64,000 nucleotides of DNA, from the NCBI GenBank assembly GCA_003131585.1, contig PKVW01000024.1, positions 41,073-105,072 of the forward strand, in the 5' to 3' direction. The position numbers were made by a program, and so were the translations under genes. The notes below the pieces were generated by a model. The model was not told the DNA's origin. It ran no database searches and saw only the letters and a program-made list of their open reading frames with translations. The stretch is from Acidobacteriaceae bacterium (GTDB lineage: Bacteria; Acidobacteriota; Terriglobia; Terriglobales; Acidobacteriaceae). Positions 52,301 to 58,539 of the stretch are shown here, piece by piece; position 1 is the stretch's first letter, and every line of letters begins with the position of its first letter.

Positions 52301-54418
52301 GATGAAAACGGAGACTGGTCGGTGGTGGACCGCGACGGCAACGAAGTGGAGACCTTCGGCAAATCGCAAAAAGACGCACAGGAATACGCCGAAGAAGTGG
52401 GCGAAGTGCTCGACCATCTGAAGCGCACCTACCCCGAGCACAAGCGCGAACCGCTGATGGGACGCACCGACGAAGGCCCCTCGCTGGGCGCATCTTACGG
52501 TGGAATCAAAGCCCCCCGCCCCGACAAGAAACAGCGCATCGCCACCGCACAATACTTCTACGAGCACGGCGCGAAGGACTTCTCCGGCTACGTCAAGAGC
52601 TTCACCCAGGCCTACCACGCCGCGCTGAACCAGAAGATTTACGACTCGCTCACCGACGAAGCAACGAAGTGGAAGGAAGGCACCGCCCAGCCGCCGCAGA
52701 TCGAGTACCGGGGCCAGACCTACTACTCTCCCGACGTCGCCAAGTCGATGAAGCTGGCGAAGCCGGAGAACCGCCCCAAGAAGATTCTCGAATACCGCGC
52801 TTACGACCCCGCCAAAGACGACAAGGTGATGATCCGGGATTTCGAGAACGGCTGGAGCACGACGACCACCGGCAGGCCGGGGATCAGCGCCCTGGACCGC
52901 TACCTCGCGCCAAAAGACGTGGTGGACGCTTTAGAGCACTACGACATGACGCGGGGAGCGGAAGAGGGCAACTCCATCCGGCGCTTCTTCCAGGATCAGA
53001 TCGTGGGCTTGTTTGGCCCCAACATCCACGTCTTGAACATCATGCGGCGATTGGCTACGACGGTGGGAGCCGGAGCCTGGGACCCGCGCGTATGGCCCTA
53101 CTACCAGAGGCTTTTCTTCTCGAAGGAACTGCGGGAGCGCATGGCCGAAGGGCTGGCCGACGACGCCATCGACACGCTCTCGAAGTGGGGCACCTACACC
53201 AACACCAAAGATATTGGCAGCCTGCACGACTACGTTCTCGGCAATATGGACCCGAGGAATTGGGCGCGCTGGACCATCGGCAAGTTCTCGAAAGGCGTTT
53301 TGTTCGATCCGAAGTTCCTCAGAGGCTTCGGCGGGCTCGACCAAAAAGCCCGTGTGCTGGCCTACGACTTCCTGCATGCCCGCGCCGGGATGAACGAAGA
53401 GGAAGCCGCCAAGAACGTCGAGGACGGCTTCGGCAACTACAACAAAGCCAACTGGACCGAGCGCATGAAACGTTGGGGGCGGGCACTTCTCTTCCCCGGC
53501 TGGGACTTCTCCAGCTTGAAATGGTTCCTGCGTCACCCCATCAAGACGGCGCTCCCTGCGCTGGTTGTTATGGGCGCAAACCTCGCGCTCAACAAAGCGG
53601 GCAAGAACCGCGACTCCGACAAATACGACTACAGCTATCTGCACTACGGCGACCGCAAGTACCGCACGGGGTTAATCACCGAGCCGATGGCGCTGCATCT
53701 GGTCGAACCTATCCTTGCGGCCGGACGAGCCGCACTCGAAGGCGGCGACACGCGAGACATTGCAGGTGCGGCAGGACAAGGCATGCTGCGCGGCGGCGGC
53801 GGACTGGCGGGCGATCTGCGTCCGGATATCGGCGTTGCTACTGAACTACTCTCAAACCGTCAGTACTTAGGCGGAGAAAAAGAAATCTGGCGACCGGAAG
53901 ATGCGAACATTCCCGGTACGGTGCTGCCTACGCGTAAGCTAGAAAAGATGCTGGCCTTCTCCGTGGTCAAAGCCCTGCCCGCCGTGAGCCGCTTCCTTGA
54001 TACGAGTTTCGAGAGCCTAGACCGGGCCACTGTCGCGGGCAGCGTCATCGGCGTCACGAATTACAAATCCGGCGCGGAAGAAAGATTAAAAGCGAACGAA
54101 GCGAAGGCGATGGGATATTCACAGACCTTGAGTACGCTGGCGGAGCGCGAACCGGACGCGGCTGAGAGATTCGTCCAGGAACCGGCGAAGGCTCCGTATC
54201 TGATGTTCAACAAGGACCTTGCGGAGCTCGGGAAAGACCTCAAGAGTATCGACACCGAAATGGAGCGGGTGAAGATCGCCGAGATCCCGTATGCTGACCG
54301 GAAGCGGGCGCTCGAAGACCTCAGAACCTCACGCTCGCAACTCTTGCAATCGGCGGACGCGCTCGATGAGGAACTCACGACCGCGAAGCTGCAGATGAAG
54401 AAGGCGGCGGGTCAGTGA
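46358..54418 (+). CDS. Giant polyvalent (ejected) virion protein
   Basis: 2686 residues, several domains joined by low-complexity linkers. Seen in order: (i) short repeats of the type xxxEVEEAP (N-terminus, about 508 and 986); (ii) a glycine-rich hydrophobic stretch (about 190-265); (iii) a winged helix like FtsK gamma (about 444-500, VSPTVLQRNLKLGYENAKAV); (iv) a KOW-like strand set (about 585-623); (v) a 2H phosphoesterase with paired HxT sites H720/T722 and H799/T801; (vi) a ParB-like domain (about 1020-1200, VVNGHHRYELAKRLGV); (vii) HEELIH at 1506-1511, an HExxH zinc-peptidase motif; (viii) a long helical C-terminus with a membrane-type segment near 2400 and a final coiled coil. This matches polyvalent proteins injected with phage DNA to counter host defences. 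The C-terminal region may correspond to an LPD38-type domain. Confidence 0.75.
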   Translation: MSSYALSEVEEAPSYSADQVEEAPTTQQSSAALDQVARPQSPAPVAPVSPRLSLGPTPPAPRPVAEGLITEQEERRARMPLTIQPTSGSLENPHPEQVVATPRPNRTLAAPAQPNVNVEEPGAVPVPVGPKFTNPGKATPQEAAYDLSFSDPLLRPYRGAAELYHGVKDLPPDPRKPGTYQEQAERGTTEILRGATDVATPVMIAGAVAQPELALLAGAGAEAGSYGAGKLADAVKASPDTKALLQEVGGIAGGFAGGFAHGGLRSAASPEDALTDLLWKRGYIRDAQRNPVSFASEAEARYAAREILRQNPPGIIDSLRQKGAYKRAGAELPQVSPAEAARRASATAEFNARARAATSHADDVVADISKLTRPQLAEYMAKSASPDKPLGDPDVAKAMYVADREAAQTPAPAPPEAPVEAPRPSPAPAVAQPPGVSPQAFTYENAKAAVEDFLDQHGRVSPTVLQRNLKLGYENAKAVLNRMVGEGVLQTDSKGIVFTRPTETQAAAIPEFRADEVEEAAPAVESRGETAPAVSNAPAAALAAARPTGPSGGTESVARPSPAPTPQSVAPASAPEGEKESSFQKGDSVTLPDGRSGEVKYVSPQGKSPVVTVTVDGKTERFVGAKEVQGLKAVESANAGADNAPSEPESVAAQTNQAPASPAANGERVTETTPAEKYKFGSTQANIPDESPAAKALSTARARISKEDLAGDGIDVGGNHVTVRYGIKGEDVEGVKKYLASLAPFEASLGPTETFPPSEHSDGAAVIHAPIVAPELHQINAELEKHGDFSEPNFDYKPHATVAYVKPEKASRYVGMSVTSGQKFPVSEIAITDRQGNQQVVKLEGKGETTAAAPALPRDLAGAKPRYGYQDKLFQLQFEDPRDLALYTVAQSTPNKAHGRYMEWLRGQFPKLSDEDIVRGGRSIREQIKPLAREGNPAAGPLVIPSRQGEPASKPASETQAPQAETIAAKGETKPVREFAAHEVEEAPAAKKSLAPEPTKPERERQTLGLPPEPGRVGEMNIRDLKVAPNKFQYKLSTDAEGVGTLLKETKVWNPDLAGMVSVWRDLSDGKTYVVNGHHRYELAKRLGVKTLVVRHIVAPTANAARAIGAEQNIADGRGTALDAAKFFRDSAITPADLKEKGISLGEATVAKGVALANLSEPIFNQVVQGDLTQGRAVVIGEATSDPAEQKAVLDLVERKERSGKKVSDDTLSELIRLVKGSGQTTETTADLFGTQQINRSLALEKAEISAHIKQQLAKDKKLFGFVSKGDRASELERGGNKIDVEKSKQLSTGAAQAEEVYNRLSARGGPIANILDESARQLADGDNAASVKSEAYSRIRAEVSKTLGGGEGSGTERHEGTPEPPEGVTHSPKPDDSVDLFSGAQPVFHEPLPLSARTAKDINFDLIETRAGIAPYLRVNDAAAKAISHSLGHAFLGVNIDKASVGRASAALRSAASSAEANKVDAKAIRQLRGLADALDEALDRDPNAGVNLVRQGPREIGTAHEELIHSAQRRAGKGNIGFGVPWQESLKMPAFAELGANSIVPQLRAAGLPAPASTIVAEGIVDIMRGEAALEGVSITDALEAAKVYFESALAHYGIEHLNELQAIQDYANDTERETNVTHHPEVLAIRRAGEAALARTIARGTGKALGRTGATVQSEAQLGTEERNRAPGAKDSGPPDDTGKADKGPSSTTKGPAYSTQPIGLTDEELEDWSKSRGFRVEPAGEQLDIFGGNQSVMRVFRAGRGGKEQKGLVYQSQLDQLSQPKPEPTEPFALTGGETREQQPTLFGAGDLGEIVGNPKAERGIQLPSQQRDRGTSLFKPEHRKEDRESLLTGESGTLTPSLSAAKAVYAKFINRIIDRNLDLGDKYKRVAEHDPAIATMLKEKDNAPRYFHAKAESNVEQVAKGLNESQVRLAAMMADSDSREFLEENHPEQFQEAQDDPAVMDAVKQFKQYQDELAAIRISLGWHVRRDLSTLEDENGDWSVVDRDGNEVETFGKSQKDAQEYAEEVGEVLDHLKRTYPEHKREPLMGRTDEGPSLGASYGGIKAPRPDKKQRIATAQYFYEHGAKDFSGYVKSFTQAYHAALNQKIYDSLTDEATKWKEGTAQPPQIEYRGQTYYSPDVAKSMKLAKPENRPKKILEYRAYDPAKDDKVMIRDFENGWSTTTTGRPGISALDRYLAPKDVVDALEHYDMTRGAEEGNSIRRFFQDQIVGLFGPNIHVLNIMRRLATTVGAGAWDPRVWPYYQRLFFSKELRERMAEGLADDAIDTLSKWGTYTNTKDIGSLHDYVLGNMDPRNWARWTIGKFSKGVLFDPKFLRGFGGLDQKARVLAYDFLHARAGMNEEEAAKNVEDGFGNYNKANWTERMKRWGRALLFPGWDFSSLKWFLRHPIKTALPALVVMGANLALNKAGKNRDSDKYDYSYLHYGDRKYRTGLITEPMALHLVEPILAAGRAALEGGDTRDIAGAAGQGMLRGGGGLAGDLRPDIGVATELLSNRQYLGGEKEIWRPEDANIPGTVLPTRKLEKMLAFSVVKALPAVSRFLDTSFESLDRATVAGSVIGVTNYKSGAEERLKANEAKAMGYSQTLSTLAEREPDAAERFVQEPAKAPYLMFNKDLAELGKDLKSIDTEMERVKIAEIPYADRKRALEDLRTSRSQLLQSADALDEELTTAKLQMKKAAGQ

Positions 54419-54780
54419 GCGCTTGGCGCGGGGCAGGGATAGGCGGCAGTAAATGCAGCACGGATACCCCGGACCTTCGATTCGTGCAGAATGGTCGGAT
54501 GCTCATCAAAGTACCTGATGACGACCTGTTTCAGCTCTCCCGCGCGAAAGCCGTCAGGCAGGCAAAAGGCTTGCCCATCGAGCGCATCTGCTACCCCTAC
54601 CACATAGCCGAGACTGGTGCTTGCATCGACGGCTCCTTGAGCGCGGGCGGCTACCGAATCGTTTGAAGATTGACTATCGTATGCGGTGAGATGGATTTTG
54701 AACTGGTAGCAATCGTCGTTGATGAAGGATTGCCCAAAGAGCGGAAGCGTGAGTAACGAGACCAGCAACCAGCGTTTCAT
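54412..54780 (-). CDS. Rap1a/Tai-family immunity-like exported protein
   Basis: 122 residues from ATG with GGGGGAGTTCC upstream. Sec signal peptide MKRWLLVSLLTLPLFGQS, then Cys 24, LGYVVGVADAL, FCLPDGFRAGELKQVVIRYFD, EHPTILHESK and a closing AAYPCP. The order G-Y-V-x-G, fCxP, hPxxLHxS, PC is that of Rap1a/Tai proteins, small periplasmic proteins that block type VI amidase effectors. Leftward, antisense to the virion genes: a moron. It may protect the lysogen from amidases of rival bacteria or phages; that role is inference. Confidence 0.7.
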   Translation of the reverse strand: MKRWLLVSLLTLPLFGQSFINDDCYQFKIHLTAYDSQSSNDSVAARAQGAVDASTSLGYVVGVADALDGQAFCLPDGFRAGELKQVVIRYFDEHPTILHESKVRGIRAAFTAAYPCPAPSAH

Positions 54781-54870
54781 GGAACTCCCCCTTTTCCCGC
54801 CCAACAGGATGCTCTGCCTGACTACTTTTACGCAAGTGGACGGTGGACCAGGAGCAAAAACACCCTAGCT

Positions 54871-56250
54871 ATGAGCGCTTTTCCTCAACTCGATCCCTTC
54901 GCGCAAGCCCACGAAGACGGAAAGAAGGCCGTGGCCACCTTTCTGCCGAGCCTTGTCACGCCGAAGATGCCCCCGCAAGCACCGCCGAAAGCCTTGCCCC
55001 ACAGCGATCTTCGCGATGCCGTCCGAGCCATGAGTTTAGCGAATCACGTCGAGCAGATGTCGAGCCGCGTCGCCAACGGATTGCCGCCCAGCCCGCCCCA
55101 GCCCACGCCGGAAGAAACGTTCGGCAACCAGCTCGACGCCGTGCATACCCGCGCCATCGCCAGCGCCATTGCCGCGCATCCAGAAACCCAGAGAGCGCGC
55201 TTGATTTCCGAAGCCCACGACTCGGCCTCGAAGTGGATCATGTCGCACAACGGCAAGGTGATCGTTCACGGCAAGGTGGAGCTTGCCCACGATCCCAAAT
55301 CGGCGCAGACTCTAGCAGCCAAGATCGTCAACGGCACAGTGGAAGACCATGACGCAAGAGAAGAAGCGAAAGCAGAGTCGCTCGATAATCCTCGGGGCAC
55401 CCAAGGGGATGATCGTCAATCCGTTGGCAATGCCGGGGGGAACCGTACAGAAAGTCGGCAGCCGATACCTCCTGCTGCCACGGCACAAGAGCGTTCACCA
55501 ACCGCTGTTCGTCCCGGCGCTTCAGTCGGAACGTCTGATCCGCAAAGCGGCCGCGTCGTCACCCACTCCTCCGCTGATCTGGCACGGGCTCAAGCGACAG
55601 CTACCGCCCAAGCCCCGAAATTCCGCCGTCTGCTCGAAGCCGGAACCACAGGGGTAAAGGGGGCGAGAGTCGCCGGAGTCCGTTCGAAGAAAGAAGCCAG
55701 CCGCGCGCGGCAAAAAGCGCAGACCGAAGGCAAAGCCCCGAACACCCAGACCGATCTCCTCGCCGGGCGCATCGCCGTCGATTCCCCGGAAGCGAAAGAT
55801 CAAGTCGTTCAAAACCTGAAAGACCAGGCTCCGGTGATTGACGAATCCGACCGTTTCCAAAACGGCGATCCCGACTACGGATTCCGCTCTCACACCCTGC
55901 AGACACAAGTCTCTCCCGAGACCAGCGCGGAAGTGCAGGTCATTCCCCAAGACATCGACGACGTGGACGACACGACGCACCAGACCTATGAGCAGGGCCG
56001 CGAAGCGGAAGCGACGGGAAACGACGAGACCGCAGAGCAAGCGATGGCCGACAACAAATCGGCGCACGACGATGCGATGGACAAGTTCAACGCGCGCAAC
56101 GAATCCCGCAACCAACCGGGCAAGCAGGGCCGTTCCCAGAAGATCAAAGACATTCTCGCCGCCGCCGGAGTGAAGGGCGCGGGTGAGCCGATCAAACTCG
56201 GAGGACACTTCTTCCTCCCCATTCAGGACGATGCCGAAGAAGCCAGCTAA
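54871..56250 (+). CDS. Putative virion protein with RelA/SpoT-like region
   Basis: 459 residues. A helical N-terminus (1-165) and a disordered linker (about 165-245) lead to a region (about 262-380) with the layout of a (p)ppGpp-synthetase fold: KGARVAGVRSKKEASRARQK, then DLLAGRIAVDS (DxxGxR-like, 295-305), YGFRSHTLQTQV (YxSxH-like, 336-347) and AEVQVIPQDIDD (the ExQ motif, 353-364), then THQTYEQGR. The C-terminus is basic. Phage and polymorphic toxins are known with such nucleotidyltransferase domains. It could make an alarmone or modify tRNA in the infected cell, or be a degenerate copy. Placed between the giant polyvalent gene and terminase, it may be co-injected. Confidence 0.55.
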   Translation: MSAFPQLDPFAQAHEDGKKAVATFLPSLVTPKMPPQAPPKALPHSDLRDAVRAMSLANHVEQMSSRVANGLPPSPPQPTPEETFGNQLDAVHTRAIASAIAAHPETQRARLISEAHDSASKWIMSHNGKVIVHGKVELAHDPKSAQTLAAKIVNGTVEDHDAREEAKAESLDNPRGTQGDDRQSVGNAGGNRTESRQPIPPAATAQERSPTAVRPGASVGTSDPQSGRVVTHSSADLARAQATATAQAPKFRRLLEAGTTGVKGARVAGVRSKKEASRARQKAQTEGKAPNTQTDLLAGRIAVDSPEAKDQVVQNLKDQAPVIDESDRFQNGDPDYGFRSHTLQTQVSPETSAEVQVIPQDIDDVDDTTHQTYEQGREAEATGNDETAEQAMADNKSAHDDAMDKFNARNESRNQPGKQGRSQKIKDILAAAGVKGAGEPIKLGGHFFLPIQDDAEEAS

Positions 56251-56785
56251 GAAGTCTCAGCCGAAGAAGGCAGGCCCCAAGAAAAAGACTGGCCCCAAGG
56301 GTCCGCGCAAACAGCCGACCTGGACGCCGAAGGAACTGGCCTTCGTTGAGGCGTTCAAAGGCAATCAAAGCAAAGCCGCCAAAATCGCCTACCCGAAATC
56401 GAACAACCCTTCCGTGCTGGGCTCGGAGTTGATGGCGAAGCCGCACATCCGCGAAGCCTGCGAGAAGAAGCTGGCCGCGATGATCGACGAATCGGGCAAA
56501 CGCCTGGCGCGGGTGGTGGATATTGGGAGAAACGAAATCATCATGTTGAACGCCGACATCGCCCGAAAGGGCGACAGCGACTCAGCTCGCGTGGCGGCCT
56601 TGCGGGAACTGAAGGATATTTTCGGCCTCAGCGCCAAAAATGATCGAGACACAGACATGTTCGCCGGTTGGAGCGAAGAGGAACTTCGGGAGTTCGCCGA
56701 CACGGGATTTGTTCCGAAGTCAGTTGCAGCCCGAGTTTTATCGGGCCACGGCGCGCCTCCGGCTCAGCCAGATTCAGCGAAGTAA
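56231..56785 (+). CDS. terS: Terminase small subunit
   Basis: 184 residues from the ATG overlapping the previous gene. Very basic, disordered first 35 residues, then the TerS pattern TPKELAFVEAFKGNQSKAAKIAYPKSNNPSV and GSELMAKPHIREACEKKLAAM, a helix-turn-helix that recognises the packaging site, and a C-terminal helical part with acidic EEELREF. Followed by the large subunit, which confirms the call. Confidence 0.8.
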   Translation: MPKKPAKKSQPKKAGPKKKTGPKGPRKQPTWTPKELAFVEAFKGNQSKAAKIAYPKSNNPSVLGSELMAKPHIREACEKKLAAMIDESGKRLARVVDIGRNEIIMLNADIARKGDSDSARVAALRELKDIFGLSAKNDRDTDMFAGWSEEELREFADTGFVPKSVAARVLSGHGAPPAQPDSAK

Positions 56786-57440
56786 GCCTTCGCAAGAACT
56801 GGCGGAACGCGCTAGGGAAGCCACGCGTGACGCCTACGCTTGGGTCACTCAATACACCAAGACTTACAACGAGCAGTGGGTCAAACAAGGCAGATCGAGT
56901 CCTTACGAATCCTTCCCCTCGGCGGCGGAGCGCCCCGATTTTCCGGCCATCTTCGAACTGCTGGCTTCGAGCGAGCCGGTTTTATGGTTCGAGAAATCCC
57001 GCACTATGATGGAGTCCTGGGCCATCGTCGCCTATCTCACGATCAATGCGATGACCGTCGCCATGCGCGGCGTGGTGCTGCAGTGCCAGAAGGAAGAGAA
57101 AGCCCGTCAGCTCATCAAGTACGTCAAATGTTTGTATTCGCAGCAGCCGCAGTGGCTGCAGGGTGCTTACCCGTTATCGAAGCCGCTGCACTCGCAATCC
57201 GATCTCTCTTGCCAGTGGGCGGCTGGAGGCTATGTCGTCGGCATTCCCGGCGGAGCCGACCAGATGCGCTCCTATCACCCCTGGGCAGTGATGAGCGACG
57301 AGAGTTCGTTCCAGCCGGATGCGGGCGAGTGCTACAACGAATATCTTGCGGCGGGCCCCGAGAAAATCATTTTCAACTCCTCGGCCGGTCCCGGCTGGTT
57401 TGCCGACGCGCGTCACGACATCGTGGTGAATTGTGAGTAG
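56724..57440 (+). CDS. terL: Terminase large subunit, ATPase part
   Basis: About 238 residues (TTG start; the ORF-track ATG 28 codons earlier lies deeper in the small-subunit gene and neither has a good ribosome site). FEKSRTMMESW is the deviant Walker A of terminases, AVMSDESSF the Walker B with its catalytic Glu in the usual place, and IIFNSSAGPG the coupling motif. The frame ends right after the ATPase domain, and the nuclease continues in the next frame. Moves DNA into the capsid. Confidence 0.75.
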   Translation: MQPEFYRATARLRLSQIQRSKPSQELAERAREATRDAYAWVTQYTKTYNEQWVKQGRSSPYESFPSAAERPDFPAIFELLASSEPVLWFEKSRTMMESWAIVAYLTINAMTVAMRGVVLQCQKEEKARQLIKYVKCLYSQQPQWLQGAYPLSKPLHSQSDLSCQWAAGGYVVGIPGGADQMRSYHPWAVMSDESSFQPDAGECYNEYLAAGPEKIIFNSSAGPGWFADARHDIVVNCE

Positions 57441-58509
57441 CAAAGTCGCCGCAGCTCTGGAGCGGACCAAGAAGATGCCGCCGCAGACGCAGGTGGAGAT
57501 TGTGCGCGGGATTACGTTGCGCCGCACCAAGGGCGGCATCCCGGTGATTCGTCATCACTACTCCGCCGATCCCGCGCGCGATCCGGACATTAACCCGGAG
57601 TGGAAGCTGCAGGAGCGGCGCAAATATACCTCGCAGGCGTCATGGGATCGCGAGCAGGAAATTATAGACAACGCGGGCGGCGGCGAGCTGGTGTTGGCCG
57701 ACACCCTGGTCACGCACTGGAAGAAAATCGTCATCGAAGACCCGCGCTGGCAGCCCGATCCGAAGTGGAGAGTGGAAGCAGGGTTTGACCACGGACGCGC
57801 GAATCCCACGTCGATGGAACGGGTCTACTGCGACTACGAAGGCAACTTGTTTTTCTGCGGCGAATATTACCAGCCGGGGCGGGAAATCTGGGAGCACGCC
57901 ATTACGCTGAAACAGATGGCCGACATCCGCCGCATCTCGGTTTGTTATGCCGACCCATCGATCTTCCCGTTGAACGCCCAAGCCAACGTACCCACGCGAA
58001 AAGACGAGCGGGCGAAATCGCTGAACGAGATTTACGTAGAGAACGGCATCGAGATTTTTTCTCCCTTTCACGGCGACCACTCCGACATCAGCTTCGGAGA
58101 ACGTGTGTTGATGCACTGGCGCGACCTCGAACACCGGCAGCCGACATTGAAAATCGTGTGTCGCAACTTCTCCGAGAGTCCGCAGCCCGGCCTGCACAAC
58201 TGGGATTGCCCGAACCTGCTGTGGGAGATGATGCGGATGCGGCGGGTGAAGCTGACGGCACAGCAACTCCTGAGCCGGAACACCTCCGAAGCCATTGTCC
58301 AGAAAGACAACCACGCACTCGATGCCGGTAAGTATCTAGTCATGTCGCACCCCGAGCCAGCCTACAAGAGCGCCAAAGAGACGGCCGCCGAAGCCGTCGC
58401 GCCACTGGTGGAACAAGGCGATTTGACCTCGGCCAACATTCGCTACGCCCAGACGCTTTCCCGTCTCGACCAATCAAAACGCAAGCCGATCAGGATCGGC
58501 CGCCACTAA
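57433..58509 (+). CDS. terL: Terminase large subunit, nuclease part
   Basis: 358 residues from GTG, overlapping the ATPase ORF by eight bases (GTGAGTAG). VEAGFDHGRANPTS holds the first acidic residue of the RNase H-like nuclease, CYADPSIF the second, and QKDNHALDAGKYLVM the third, so all catalytic positions are present. HYSADPARDPDINPEWKLQERRKY matches the ATPase-nuclease linker of one-piece terminases. Probably made as a second polypeptide by start-stop coupling; a +1 frameshift could also join the two parts. Confidence 0.78.
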   Translation: MSSKVAAALERTKKMPPQTQVEIVRGITLRRTKGGIPVIRHHYSADPARDPDINPEWKLQERRKYTSQASWDREQEIIDNAGGGELVLADTLVTHWKKIVIEDPRWQPDPKWRVEAGFDHGRANPTSMERVYCDYEGNLFFCGEYYQPGREIWEHAITLKQMADIRRISVCYADPSIFPLNAQANVPTRKDERAKSLNEIYVENGIEIFSPFHGDHSDISFGERVLMHWRDLEHRQPTLKIVCRNFSESPQPGLHNWDCPNLLWEMMRMRRVKLTAQQLLSRNTSEAIVQKDNHALDAGKYLVMSHPEPAYKSAKETAAEAVAPLVEQGDLTSANIRYAQTLSRLDQSKRKPIRIGRH

Positions 58510-58539
58510 CTCAACCCACAAACTTAAACAGTGAATCCC

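Noticed and set aside
52669-53844. 391-codon rightward ORF inside the giant gene
   Set aside because: Arg/Gly-rich +2 frame with no ordered segments; unlike the +1 linker ORFs, it overlies a folded helical region.
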